A stretch of DNA of 64,000 nt. Source: Cetobacterium_A somerae (lineage in GTDB: Bacteria > Fusobacteriota > Fusobacteriia > Fusobacteriales > Fusobacteriaceae). The number at the start of each line of letters is the position of its first letter. The first letter of the stretch is position 1. The translations under genes were made by a program, and so were the position numbers. The DNA lies in the NCBI RefSeq assembly GCF_044784365.2, contig NZ_CP173065.2, one strand, 5' to 3'. Below are positions 45,035-54,113 of the stretch, in pieces. The notes under the pieces were generated by a model, which saw only the letters and a program-made list of their open reading frames with translations, was not told the origin of the DNA and ran no database searches.

Positions 45035-46699
45035 TTATTCACCTCCAATTGTATGTTCATAAGATTTTCCAGCTGGTATTATTGGATAGACATTGTGTTT
45101 ATAAGACATTTGAATATCAACTAAATAAGGTTTATCATTTTCTAATATCTCCTTTAATCTTTTAAGATTATCTACATTATCTATTTTTTCACCCTCTATA
45201 AAATGAGCATTTCCTAATTTTACAAAGTCTGGATTAACATCTAAAATTACACTAGAGTACCTTTTTTCATTAAATAACTCTTGCCACTGCTTTACCATTC
45301 CCAAAGCTCCATTATTAAAAATAAGTATTTTTACAGGTAGATTATATTGAGCTAATAAAATCAACTCCTGTTGATTCATTTGAAACCCTCCATCACCTAA
45401 TATAGCTAATACTTTTTTATCTCTGTTAGCTATTTGAGCTCCAATTGCTGCAGGTAATCCATACCCCATTGTTCCTGCTCCACCAGATGTGCAAAATTGA
45501 AATGGTTTTTTTATATCTAAATGCTGTGCTGTAAACATCTGATGTTGACCAACATCAGTTACTACAATGTAATTTTCATCTAAAATTTCATTTAACATTT
45601 TCAATGTAGTGATTTGGTTTAGTTCTCTTTCTTTAAACACATCAACTTTTTCCAAACTCTCTCTCCAACTCTCATAATAAACTTTTAAATCCAATTTTAA
45701 AAGTCTATTAAAAATATCTTTAGCATTCCCTATAATTGGAAGATCTACAACTATATTTTTGTTTATTTCCGCTTTATCTAACTCTATATGTATCTTTTTA
45801 GAGTTTGGTGAAAATCTTTTTTTATCCCCTACTATCCTATCATCAAATCTCATTCCAACACATATCAATAGATCACATTCATCAACAGCTCTATTAGCTT
45901 CTATTAATCCATGCATACCTATCATTCCTAAGTACCCTTTATCATCTTTATTAAATATTCCTAAACCCATAAGTGTTGAAACAACAGGAATCTTAGTTCT
46001 ATTTATAAACTCTCTTACCTCTTCTACACACCGAGCATTTAAAACTCCTCCTCCTATTACTAATACTGGATTTTTTGAACTATTAAAATAATTTTCAAAC
46101 TCCTCAATCTCTTTATCTGTATAAGTTGGTTTAAATTTTCTCATCTCTTGAATATCCTTTTTTAAAAGTATCTCAAATAAAGAGTAATCAACTACTTGTT
46201 CTTGAATATTTTTAGGAATATCTACTAAAACTGGTCCTGGTCTTCCATGTTTTGATAGTGTATAAGCCTCTTTCAATATCTCTGGAAGATCACATATATC
46301 TCTCACTAAGTAGTTATTTTTAGTAATCGGAGATGTTATTCCAATAATATCACTCTCTTGAAAAGAATCCTTTCCTAAAAATGACGTACTCACTTGTCCT
46401 GTTATAACAAGTAAGGGTATAGAGTCCATATGAGCAGTCATTATTCCTGTAACTAAATTTGTCGCTCCAGGACCAGATGTTGCTAAACAAACTCCAGGAA
46501 CCTTTTTAGTTCTTGCATAACCATCTGCACTATGAACCGCCCCTTGTTCATGTCTTGTCATATAGTGATTTATCCCTTTAAAATCATATAGTGCATCATA
46601 AATAGGAATTACAGCTCCACCTGGATATCCAAAAATATCTTTAACTCCTAAATACTTTAATGTTTCTAAAACTATTTTAGCTCCTGTTATTTTTTTCAT
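45035..46699 (-). CDS. ilvB: Acetolactate synthase large subunit
   Basis: A 554-residue ThDP enzyme that makes acetolactate or acetohydroxybutyrate. FGYPGGAVIPIYDAL, the catalytic Glu in RHEQGAVHSADGYAR, the FAD-binding middle domain, and the C-terminal ThDP motif GDGGFQMNQQELILLAQYNLPVK (GDG-x-NN type) are all present. It is the second gene of ilvDBNC, 9 bases after ilvD. Confidence 0.95.
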   Translation of the reverse strand: MKKITGAKIVLETLKYLGVKDIFGYPGGAVIPIYDALYDFKGINHYMTRHEQGAVHSADGYARTKKVPGVCLATSGPGATNLVTGIMTAHMDSIPLLVITGQVSTSFLGKDSFQESDIIGITSPITKNNYLVRDICDLPEILKEAYTLSKHGRPGPVLVDIPKNIQEQVVDYSLFEILLKKDIQEMRKFKPTYTDKEIEEFENYFNSSKNPVLVIGGGVLNARCVEEVREFINRTKIPVVSTLMGLGIFNKDDKGYLGMIGMHGLIEANRAVDECDLLICVGMRFDDRIVGDKKRFSPNSKKIHIELDKAEINKNIVVDLPIIGNAKDIFNRLLKLDLKVYYESWRESLEKVDVFKERELNQITTLKMLNEILDENYIVVTDVGQHQMFTAQHLDIKKPFQFCTSGGAGTMGYGLPAAIGAQIANRDKKVLAILGDGGFQMNQQELILLAQYNLPVKILIFNNGALGMVKQWQELFNEKRYSSVILDVNPDFVKLGNAHFIEGEKIDNVDNLKRLKEILENDKPYLVDIQMSYKHNVYPIIPAGKSYEHTIGGE

Positions 46700-46708
46700 A
46701 CTCTCCTC

Positions 46709-48364
46709 CTATTTCATAACTGCTCCCTCTGATGCATCTGAAACTAACTTCATATATTTTTGTAGCATTCTATTTTTTACATTTTTTTCTAAAATAGACA
46801 TATTTTTTTTCCTTTCCTCTATCTCTTCATTAGAAACTAATAGCTCTAGTTTTTTATTGGGTATATCTATTTCAATATAATCTCCATCCTTTACGTAAGC
46901 TATAAGTCCACCATCTAAAGCTTCTGGTGATATATGGCCTATAGCTGCTCCTCTAGAACCACCTGAAAATCTTCCATCTGTTATTAAAGCACAATACATA
47001 TCTAGTCCCATTCCAGAAAGAGCTCCTGTTGGAGATAACATCTCTCTCATTCCTGGTCCTCCTTTAGGTCCTTCATACTTAATAACAATTACATCTCCCT
47101 TTTCAATATTCCCACCTAAGATAGCCTCTGTAGCACTTTCTTCACAATTAAATACTTTAGCAGTTCCCTTATGAACTAACATACTTGGATGTACTGCACC
47201 TGATTTTACAACAGCACCTTTTGGTGCTAAATTTCCTTTTAATATAGATATACCTCCACTAGTAAAATATGGATTGGAAAAATCTCTAATGACATCTTTA
47301 TCTAAAACTCTTCCATTTTCTGCAACTTCTAAAATATTTCTTAATGAAACTGTATTATTTGATTTTAAAAGGTTATATTTTTTTAAAACATTTAATACAG
47401 CACTTACTCCACCAGCCTCATTAAAATCCTCTATAAAAATTGAACTAGCAGGAGATAGTTTTACAATCTGTTTTGTCTTTTTAGATATTTCATCAAAGAC
47501 ATTTAAATCTAAACTTATTCCTCCTTCATAAGCTATTGCTGGAATATGTAACGTAGTATTTGTTGAGCCACCTAAAGCCATATCTACCACAACAGAGTTA
47601 TATAGACTATCTCTATTTAAAATATCTCTTGCTTTTATATCTCTTTTTAATAACTCCATTATTTGCATTCCTGTTTCTTTTGCTAGTCTCTTTCTCTTTG
47701 AATAAACACTAGGTATTGTTCCATTTCCAGGAAGTGCTATTCCTAAAGCTTCAGTTAAACAGTTCATTGTATTTGCAGTATACATTCCAGAACATGACCC
47801 ACATGTTTTGCAAACTTCATGCTCAGCTTCATTTAACTCTTCTAGTGTCATCTCTTTATTCTGAACTTTTCCAACATACTCAAAAAGATCTGATATCCCT
47901 ATTTTTTTACCTTGAAATTTCCCAGCTAGCATTGGACCTCCACTTACAAAAATAGATGGAAGATTTAATCTCATAGCTGCCATTAGCATCCCTGGAACAA
48001 CCTTATCACAACTAGGCATAAAAACTAATGCATCAAAAGGCATGGCATAAACTGTTGCTTCAATAGAGTCAGCTATAATCTCCCTTGTTGGAAGAGAGTT
48101 ATTCATTCCCTCATGTCCCATGGCTATCCCATCACAAATAGCTATAGTATTAAATTCCATAGGAACTCCTCCAGACATATAGATTCCAGCCTTCACCTCT
48201 TCTACAAGCTCTTTTAAATGAATATGTCCTGGAACTAACTCATTATATGAGTTGACAACTCCTATTTTAGGAAGAGCTATCTCCTTATCAGTTAACCCCA
48301 TTGAATAAAACAGTGACCTATGTGGTGCTCTTGTTAACCCCTTTGTTACAACATCGCTTCTCAT
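46709..48364 (-). CDS. ilvD: Dihydroxy-acid dehydratase
   Basis: A 551-residue Fe-S dehydratase that forms the 2-keto acids of valine and isoleucine. Cluster ligands are in MPSCDKVVPGMLM and CKTCGSCSGMYTANTM; GSTNTTLHIPAIA and DGRFSGGSRGAAIGH are typical. It is the first gene of the operon, behind a leader peptide and attenuator. It starts after GGAGGAGG. Confidence 0.95.
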   Translation of the reverse strand: MRSDVVTKGLTRAPHRSLFYSMGLTDKEIALPKIGVVNSYNELVPGHIHLKELVEEVKAGIYMSGGVPMEFNTIAICDGIAMGHEGMNNSLPTREIIADSIEATVYAMPFDALVFMPSCDKVVPGMLMAAMRLNLPSIFVSGGPMLAGKFQGKKIGISDLFEYVGKVQNKEMTLEELNEAEHEVCKTCGSCSGMYTANTMNCLTEALGIALPGNGTIPSVYSKRKRLAKETGMQIMELLKRDIKARDILNRDSLYNSVVVDMALGGSTNTTLHIPAIAYEGGISLDLNVFDEISKKTKQIVKLSPASSIFIEDFNEAGGVSAVLNVLKKYNLLKSNNTVSLRNILEVAENGRVLDKDVIRDFSNPYFTSGGISILKGNLAPKGAVVKSGAVHPSMLVHKGTAKVFNCEESATEAILGGNIEKGDVIVIKYEGPKGGPGMREMLSPTGALSGMGLDMYCALITDGRFSGGSRGAAIGHISPEALDGGLIAYVKDGDYIEIDIPNKKLELLVSNEEIEERKKNMSILEKNVKNRMLQKYMKLVSDASEGAVMK

Positions 48365-48393
48365 TACTAACCTCCTCCAAGTAAAAAATATAT

Positions 48394-48426
48394 AAAAAAA
48401 GAGCTTAAATCCGTAGACTTAAGCTC
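48394..48426 (-). terminator. Attenuator terminator upstream of ilvD
   Basis: On the minus strand GAGCTTAA and TTAAGCTC form an 8-bp stem with a 10-base loop, followed by T7. It lies about 30 bases before ilvD and some 80 bases after the leader stop. Its 5' arm can also pair with the region just upstream (GGCTTGAGC with GCTTAAGTC, counting two G-T pairs), which would be an antiterminator. Confidence 0.75.
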
Positions 48427-48447
48427 TTAAAACTTCTAACTATTGCT

Positions 48448-48480
48448 CAAGCCTTTATTTTTTAAACAAAATAAGGCTTG
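48448..48480 (-). promoter_or_regulatory. Upstream hairpin of the ilv attenuator
   Basis: CAAGCCTTATTTT pairs with AAAATAAAGGCTTG on the minus strand. Its 3' arm overlaps the sequence that can pair with the terminator's 5' arm, so the hairpins are mutually exclusive, as in leader-controlled attenuation. Confidence 0.6.
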
Positions 48481-48503
48481 AATATTTTCAGAGAAACAAC
48501 TCG

Positions 48504-48566
48504 TCAAATCCAAACCCAAAAGCATATTATTATAATTATAGTAAATAGGTTTTTGAATTTGTTCAT
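48504..48566 (-). CDS. ilv operon leader peptide
   Basis: A 20-residue leader peptide after AGGAGG. Codons 10-14 are five consecutive Ile codons (ATA ATT ATA ATA ATA), with a Val and a sixth Ile at the end. It is followed by alternative hairpins and a terminator, then ilvD. A ribosome starved of Ile-tRNA would stall in the Ile run and favour readthrough. Four of the five Ile codons are the rare-type ATA, so the tRNA reading AUA may be the sensed species. Confidence 0.8.
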   Translation of the reverse strand: MNKFKNLFTIIIIICFWVWI

Positions 48567-48597
48567 GAGTGCTTCCTCCTTTTTCTAATTTTTATAG

Positions 48598-48626
48598 ATT
48601 TTATATTAATTTTTTTTAAATGTCAA
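48598..48626 (-). promoter_or_regulatory. Promoter of the ilv operon
   Basis: TTGACA (48621-48626) and TAAAAT (48598-48603) are spaced by 17 bases on the minus strand. Transcription would begin near 48591, giving a leader of about 230 bases before ilvD. Confidence 0.8.
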
Positions 48627-48641
48627 CATTTTTTTATTTTT

Positions 48642-49130
48642 TTAAAATCCAAAGGGGTTATATCTAACACTTGATCCTACAGATTTACTTTTTGTCATTG
48701 TTCTTTCAACTGAGTTTGAGTGAGTCGTTGTATTTGAATTTCTTGTTGTAGTTGTCATAGTTCCATTAGAACCATATGGTTGTGTATATGTCTCAGTTTT
48801 ACTAGTTCCAACAGTATTTGATGTTGACGTTCCTGTTTTATGAGTTTCTGTAACTGTTTTATTTTTTCCATATATTTCATTACTAAATCCACTGCCCGTA
48901 TGTCCAAAACTACTACTGCTTGAACTTCCAAAATTATTATTAAAATTACGTTCGAAATCATGGTTAAAAGAGTTGTTGTTTGATCCGTTATATAATGCCG
49001 TAGCTAATATTGTATTAGCCACTAAATTCATATCTAATCCATTTCCTCTTGTTTGTTGTCCCTCATATGATGTTGCAGCACATCCTGTTAAAATAAAAAA
49101 TATTAGTAAAATTCCATTTATCTTTTTCAT
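48642..49130 (-). CDS. Low-complexity Ser/Thr/Asn-rich lipoprotein
   Basis: A 162-residue lipoprotein: signal peptide and lipobox ILTGC, then a short helix (NLVANTILATALYNG), an Asn/Phe stretch, a run of Ser, and a Thr/Ser-rich tail with repeated T-x-T-x patterns, ending RYNPFGF. I do not recognise it. It is likely an extended, surface or periplasmic protein. Its end is 16 bases from the ilv promoter and no terminator is visible, so readthrough into ilv is possible. Confidence 0.75.
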   Translation of the reverse strand: MKKINGILLIFFILTGCAATSYEGQQTRGNGLDMNLVANTILATALYNGSNNNSFNHDFERNFNNNFGSSSSSSFGHTGSGFSNEIYGKNKTVTETHKTGTSTSNTVGTSKTETYTQPYGSNGTMTTTTRNSNTTTHSNSVERTMTKSKSVGSSVRYNPFGF

Positions 49131-49250
49131 ACTCTATCTCCTTTTTTAATAATTAAATTAATTTTTTACATTATATACTACTATAAAAATATTGATATTT
49201 ATTTTTTTATACACGAATCCTTCAAAAAAGTACATGATTTTTTATTTTTG

Positions 49251-49279
49251 TTGAATTTTCCACAATTTTATTATATACT
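49251..49279 (+). promoter_or_regulatory. Promoter of the MarR-ElaA operon
   Basis: TTGAAT (49251-49256) and TATACT (49274-49279) with a 17-base spacer, about 30 bases before the start codon. Confidence 0.7.
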
Positions 49280-49309
49280 TATCTAAATATATTTTTAAAG
49301 GTGAGTTAT

Positions 49310-49762
49310 ATGAAAGAAATCCTAAGAGAAATAGGAATGATTAGTCGATGTTGTGCAACTATTAGTGATATTGAATTTAAAGAGATTAATCTTTCAAAAG
49401 GTCAATATCTATATCTTGTAAGAATTTATGAAAATCCCGGAATAATTCAGGATAAAGTTGCATCACTCTTAAAGGTTGATAGATCTACTGCAGCTAAATC
49501 TATTAAAAAATTAGTTGAACATGGATTAGTAAAAAAAGAAAAAGATGAGCATAACAAAAAAGAGTTAAAACTTTATTGTACTGAAAAAGGAGCAGAACTT
49601 TATCCTTTTCTCCAAAGAGAAGAGGAATATTCTACTGAGGTTATAACTGAAAATATTACTCAAGATGAAATTGAAACTACACTTAAAACTCTTTATAAAA
49701 TGAGAATTAATATTGAAAAAGAGTGGGAAAATATGAAAAAAGGCATTATTAGGAGGTATTAA
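49310..49762 (+). CDS. MarR-family transcriptional regulator
   Basis: A 150-residue winged-helix regulator with the MarR layout: N-terminal dimer helix, recognition region VASLLKVDRSTAAKSIKKLVEHGLVKK, a charged wing (DEHNKKELKLYCTEKG), and a C-terminal helix. A GTG at 49301 is an alternative start, but AAAGGTGAG is better spaced to ATG 49310. It is coupled to the acetyltransferase 1 base downstream, which is probably its co-regulated partner. Confidence 0.87.
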   Translation: MKEILREIGMISRCCATISDIEFKEINLSKGQYLYLVRIYENPGIIQDKVASLLKVDRSTAAKSIKKLVEHGLVKKEKDEHNKKELKLYCTEKGAELYPFLQREEEYSTEVITENITQDEIETTLKTLYKMRINIEKEWENMKKGIIRRY

Positions 49763-49763
49763 T

Positions 49764-50204
49764 ATGATAATATGTAAAAAATTTAATGAATTAACACTAG
49801 AGGAACTTTATGAAATTTTAAAGTTAAGATCTGAAGTTTTTGTTGTAGAACAAAATTGTATCTATAATGATATTGATGGAAAAGATTTAACATCAAGTCA
49901 TATAATGATAAAAGAAAATGGAAAAATAAAGGCTTACTTAAGAGCCTTACAACCTGGAGTTTCATATGAAGATGCTTCTCTAGGAAGAGTTTTAGTTTCT
50001 CCAGATGCCAGAGGTAAAGGATATGCTAAAACCATTGTCACAAAAGGTGTTGAGTATATTTTAAATAATTTCAATACTACAAAAATTACTATTGGTGCTC
50101 AAGAGTATTTAAAAAACTTCTATAGTGAAATTGGATTTAAACCAATTTCTGAGGTTTATGATGAAGATGGTATCCCTCATTTAGATATGACTTTTGAAAA
50201 ATAA
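49764..50204 (+). CDS. GNAT acetyltransferase, ElaA-like
   Basis: A 146-residue acetyl-CoA-dependent N-acetyltransferase. RSEVFVVEQNCIYNDIDGKD is the ElaA-type start, LGRVLVSPDARGKGYAKTIV is the acetyl-CoA pyrophosphate loop (R-G-K-G-x-A), and a C-terminal strand HLDMTF completes it. The substrate is unknown. It begins 1 base after the MarR stop and uses the SD AGGAGG at the end of that gene. Confidence 0.88.
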   Translation: MIICKKFNELTLEELYEILKLRSEVFVVEQNCIYNDIDGKDLTSSHIMIKENGKIKAYLRALQPGVSYEDASLGRVLVSPDARGKGYAKTIVTKGVEYILNNFNTTKITIGAQEYLKNFYSEIGFKPISEVYDEDGIPHLDMTFEK

Positions 50205-50216
50205 AATTACAACTTG

Positions 50217-50246
50217 AAAAAGGAGCTTTGTAAAGCTCCTTTTTTT
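50217..50246. terminator. Bidirectional terminator
   Basis: aaaaaggagcttt pairs with aaagctccttttt, between the acetyltransferase and the convergent autotransporter. Confidence 0.85.
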
Positions 50247-53200
50247 TAGAATCTATAACTTAAACCAGCACCAATTTTCCACGAATTTTCATCTTCAAAT
50301 ATATATCTATAATCTATATATAAATCAAGACTACTAATATCTATTTTTTCTATATCAACTTTTAATCCAACTTCTTTAGAAAATTGATTTTCTCTATCTA
50401 CTTTTATTTTTACCTTCTCATTCTCTACATTTTTCAAACTTACTTTTAAATCATCATTTGAACTATTTATCTCTTGTCCTAATCCACCCATCAATTTAAG
50501 AGTTAACATGTAACTTTTTGGATTAAAAACTTTTCCTATCCCAACTTGAGCTTTTACTTTTCCAAAGAATCTATTTAATTCATCAACCTTTAATTCATAC
50601 TCTCCACCTGACTCATTTATTTTATTTTGGAATATACCCATTGCATGGGCACCAAGTTCTGGCTCTAAGAAAAAATTAGAAACATTATATCTTTTGGATA
50701 TTTTTCCTGAAGTTCCAACATAAAAGTTTTTAGTATTTCCTTTATACTTCTCATTTATCTCTTCATACATAGGAGCAAAATCTTGATAATTTAAATAACT
50801 TAAGTTAAACTTTCTTTTTATATCACCTTTAGAAAAACCTAAATATAAAGTGCTTATAGCTTTTACATCTTCGTAGTCATAATTTAAAAATGCTGTTCCT
50901 TGAAGAAAATTATCCTCTCTCTCTCCAACATTAGATTTATAATCACTATCTAACCTAGTATAACTAAAGACTAATCCATAATCTGATTTTTTATCTAAAT
51001 AGAACTGCTTACCTAAATAAAATCCATTTAAACTATCATCATGTCCTTCTACACGATCAAACCCTTTTTGTCTGAATCTTTCAAAAGTATATCCAACTAT
51101 ATAACTACTTTTTCTATCATTTCTAAGCTTTTGATTTAAATTTTCTAATATATCTTCAGTGGTATAAATTATACTATCTCTTGTTTGAAATATAATAGCC
51201 GGATATAAATCTCTACCAAAAAATTTATCTAAATAGTAATTATACTGATTTATATTTTTAGAACTTCTTAATATATCAAAAAACTTATCTTTAGATGAGT
51301 TATCGCTATCATAGTATATTTTTTCTAAAAATTCACCAACTTCTATTTCTGTAATCTCTCTAAAATCTTTTCTTCTCATATATACTGAATCTTCACTTGA
51401 AGTGACATCATATAGATATGAGTAAGATTCAAAATTTTGAGCATCAAAAGAAAGTGGGACAAGTGCAAAAGAACTATCTTCTGCACTATATTTAGCCTGA
51501 GCATAACTCAAACCCAATGTTGCCATTTGTAGTGCTGTATTTGTAGTTCCTCCTTTTTCCATAACTAATTTCCCATTAGGACCATTTGTTATTCCTTTAG
51601 AAGCTATAATATCTCCATAATTAAATAGAGTTCCTCCAGATATTAAACTACCTGAGTTTCCCAAATTTACAATTCCTTTATTTGTTGCTGTTCCTCCTGA
51701 AACATTAAATGCAAAGTTATCTACTGCTCCATCTAATATGTTTATTGTACCGCTGCCTCCATTTACTAACGATAAATTTCCTGAAGATGCCATGGCATTA
51801 ATATTAGAACCACCTATTGTTATCGTTCCATTATTTAAAGCACTGCCACTTCCATTTACATACATTCCACCATTAGTACCTGAATACACTCCAAAAACAG
51901 GCGTGTATGTTATTGTCCCTTCATTTATTATTGCTGCTCCATTTTTACCATACATTCCATACTTTGTTTTTTTTATCGCTATCTCTCCTGAACTTGTATT
52001 TGTTGCTGTTCCACTTCCTGAAATAGAGATTGCTGCTGTTCCATTTGTTAAATTTATTATCCCATTATTCTCTATACTTCCAGCACCATTAGAAACAATA
52101 CCATAATAAGCTCCTTGCCCTTGATATCCATCTTTAATTGTTCCAAAGTTTCTAAATAGACTATTGGCTGTTGTATTATATAAAACAACTCCTGATCCTA
52201 AAACAGAGATATTTATGTCTCCATTATTTGTCCCTGTGGCGTCTCCTGATAGTAAAACTCCATGTTGATATGCTCCTGCATTTATAATTCCGTTATTTAC
52301 TACATTTCCTGAATTATTCATAACAATCCCATAATTATCTACTCCACCATCTATCGTTATCGTTGCTCCTTGATAGTTGACAATAGATCCACCATTCTCA
52401 CCATAAATAACTACTGATTGTTCAAATTCATCTGCTAATTTTAGTGACACTGTTCCATAGTTTGTTATATTTCCTGTTCCTGATAAATACATTGTATATT
52501 TTACATTTTCAGAGTTCAAAGTATTATAATTCAACGCTGTTCCACTACCTAAAACTGCCATTTTTGCAATCTCTGTATTATCTGTTGTGATAGTGCTATT
52601 ATATCCACTGCCTCCATTCACTATAATACCGCCATTTTGAGATAACATCCCGTAACTTGTATTTATTAAATTTATTGACGAAAAGTTATAACTACTTCCT
52701 TGTCCGTTTACAAGTATTCCTGCCACACCATTAGATATATCTATTTTTCCATAGTTTTGAGTACTTGAGTTACCGTTTATTAATATTCCTACTTGGGCAT
52801 CTCCTTTAATAACTCCATTCTCTTCATTTAATAAAAATGAATCCTCACTGGCATTATTTGCTACCATACCTATTCCTTGAGAATTTATAGAGATTACCCC
52901 TGAGTTAAATATACTTCCATTTTTTTCTACGAGCATAGCCAGCTGCTTATTTCCTACATTGATTGTTCCAATGTTCTCTCCAACTCCCTGCTCAGTTACA
53001 TAAATTCCAACTCCTGTTTGAGAGTTTGAAACAGATATAGTTCCCAAGTTCCTTCCTTCTCCCTCTCCTACAATTCCCATTCCCACATCATTTCCAATTC
53101 CTTCTACAACTATAGTTCCCTCTTCTCCATTTATTATTTTAGCTCCATTTAAAGACAACATACCTACATAACTTATATCGCTGCTGTCTCCATTTACTAA

Positions 53201-53674
53201 AATATTTTTAACATTCTCAGCTGTAAATCCAGATTGAATAGCTCCCATACCAGTCAATATTCCACTACTTGAAGAAACTATTACATCTTCTGAATCAACA
53301 TATGTATGAGTATTCCAAATCCAATTATTTTCAAAGAAAATTTCTGTATATTTATCTTCTGGTATTTCTGGTTTATCTGGATTTGTAGGTTTTACAGGCG
53401 GTATATTTTCATCAGGTGGCACTGGTATTTCAGGTTTAATAGGTTTATCTGAATCTGGATTTATAAGAGGAGGGATTGTTGGATTTTCATCTGACGAACT
53501 CATCATAAGAGATAGTCCCTCATCTTCAACTCCTACATCTTTAAAGTTTTTTTCATTTGATTTAAAATAATTAAAATTTGTAAAAAATATAACTCCTGTA
53601 TCATCATTACTAGATAATGATGTTTTATTTAAAATAATTAGTAATGAAAAAAGAAATAGCAATTTTTCTTTCAT
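50246..53674 (-). CDS. Autotransporter adhesin (type Va), long form
   Basis: A 1142-residue outer-membrane autotransporter. It has a signal peptide (about 1-22) and a Pro-rich spacer (about 60-105). The passenger, to about 720, is made of short Gly/Asn-rich beta-helix units with repeats of the form NNGTI and GSGTATN. The C-terminal beta-barrel of about 270 residues begins near KSSYIVGYTFERFRQ and ends in an aromatic Phe. The passenger should be exposed at the surface. A second gene with a very similar barrel lies at 62476 onward. GAGGTG is 5-10 bases before ATG 53674. Confidence 0.9.
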   Translation of the reverse strand: MKEKLLFLFSLLIILNKTSLSSNDDTGVIFFTNFNYFKSNEKNFKDVGVEDEGLSLMMSSSDENPTIPPLINPDSDKPIKPEIPVPPDENIPPVKPTNPDKPEIPEDKYTEIFFENNWIWNTHTYVDSEDVIVSSSSGILTGMGAIQSGFTAENVKNILVNGDSSDISYVGMLSLNGAKIINGEEGTIVVEGIGNDVGMGIVGEGEGRNLGTISVSNSQTGVGIYVTEQGVGENIGTINVGNKQLAMLVEKNGSIFNSGVISINSQGIGMVANNASEDSFLLNEENGVIKGDAQVGILINGNSSTQNYGKIDISNGVAGILVNGQGSSYNFSSINLINTSYGMLSQNGGIIVNGGSGYNSTITTDNTEIAKMAVLGSGTALNYNTLNSENVKYTMYLSGTGNITNYGTVSLKLADEFEQSVVIYGENGGSIVNYQGATITIDGGVDNYGIVMNNSGNVVNNGIINAGAYQHGVLLSGDATGTNNGDINISVLGSGVVLYNTTANSLFRNFGTIKDGYQGQGAYYGIVSNGAGSIENNGIINLTNGTAAISISGSGTATNTSSGEIAIKKTKYGMYGKNGAAIINEGTITYTPVFGVYSGTNGGMYVNGSGSALNNGTITIGGSNINAMASSGNLSLVNGGSGTINILDGAVDNFAFNVSGGTATNKGIVNLGNSGSLISGGTLFNYGDIIASKGITNGPNGKLVMEKGGTTNTALQMATLGLSYAQAKYSAEDSSFALVPLSFDAQNFESYSYLYDVTSSEDSVYMRRKDFREITEIEVGEFLEKIYYDSDNSSKDKFFDILRSSKNINQYNYYLDKFFGRDLYPAIIFQTRDSIIYTTEDILENLNQKLRNDRKSSYIVGYTFERFRQKGFDRVEGHDDSLNGFYLGKQFYLDKKSDYGLVFSYTRLDSDYKSNVGEREDNFLQGTAFLNYDYEDVKAISTLYLGFSKGDIKRKFNLSYLNYQDFAPMYEEINEKYKGNTKNFYVGTSGKISKRYNVSNFFLEPELGAHAMGIFQNKINESGGEYELKVDELNRFFGKVKAQVGIGKVFNPKSYMLTLKLMGGLGQEINSSNDDLKVSLKNVENEKVKIKVDRENQFSKEVGLKVDIEKIDISSLDLYIDYRYIFEDENSWKIGAGLSYRF

Positions 53675-53775
53675 AAAACACCTCACTTTTTTATGTTGGT
53701 CTTTATAAACTTAGTTTTCTTAAACTAACTTACTTAAAAAACTTGCTATTTCTTCTATTAATTTTTTTATTCTTT

Positions 53776-54096
53776 TTATTTTATCTCCATCAACTCTAAC
53801 ACAACTCCATCTCTTAAAACAAAAGCTATTTTGCAGTTTTCATTTACCACAGTTGGTTCTAATAAAACCTTATCACATGTTGGTAAAACTTTTTCAATAC
53901 TTTCTACCTCAACTGCAATATGTGTTTGAGTCTGAATCTCTTTAGCCATCCAAGAGTCTTTTTCAAATCTTAGATATTCAAACTTAAACTCATCCTTTTC
54001 TGGGTCTGAAATCCATACTTTCATATCTTCACAATACTCTTCATTTGGCATTTTTTTATCAGTAGGTGCTCCTATATGAACAAATTTTTTAAACAT
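53776..54096 (-). CDS. VOC-fold protein of the dhaLK-lsrF operon
   Basis: A 106-residue protein with the half-glyoxalase (VOC) pattern: FVHIG at the start, THIAVEVESIEKVL in the middle, and a late Glu in LELMEIK. Together His7, His59 and the C-terminal Glu could bind a metal. The family covers isomerases, lyases and dioxygenases. As the last gene of dhaL-dhaK-lsrF it may isomerise the phosphorylated intermediate before LsrF, the slot held by LsrG in E. coli, which is unrelated in sequence. This role is inferred from context. Confidence 0.75.
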   Translation of the reverse strand: MFKKFVHIGAPTDKKMPNEEYCEDMKVWISDPEKDEFKFEYLRFEKDSWMAKEIQTQTHIAVEVESIEKVLPTCDKVLLEPTVVNENCKIAFVLRDGVVLELMEIK

Positions 54097-54113
54097 CTTA
54101 TACCTCCTACTTC

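Noticed and set aside
48394..48600. T-box riboswitch ahead of ilvD
   Set aside because: No TGG-A-CCGCG-type T-box core is present, while a leader peptide with Ile codons explains the region better.
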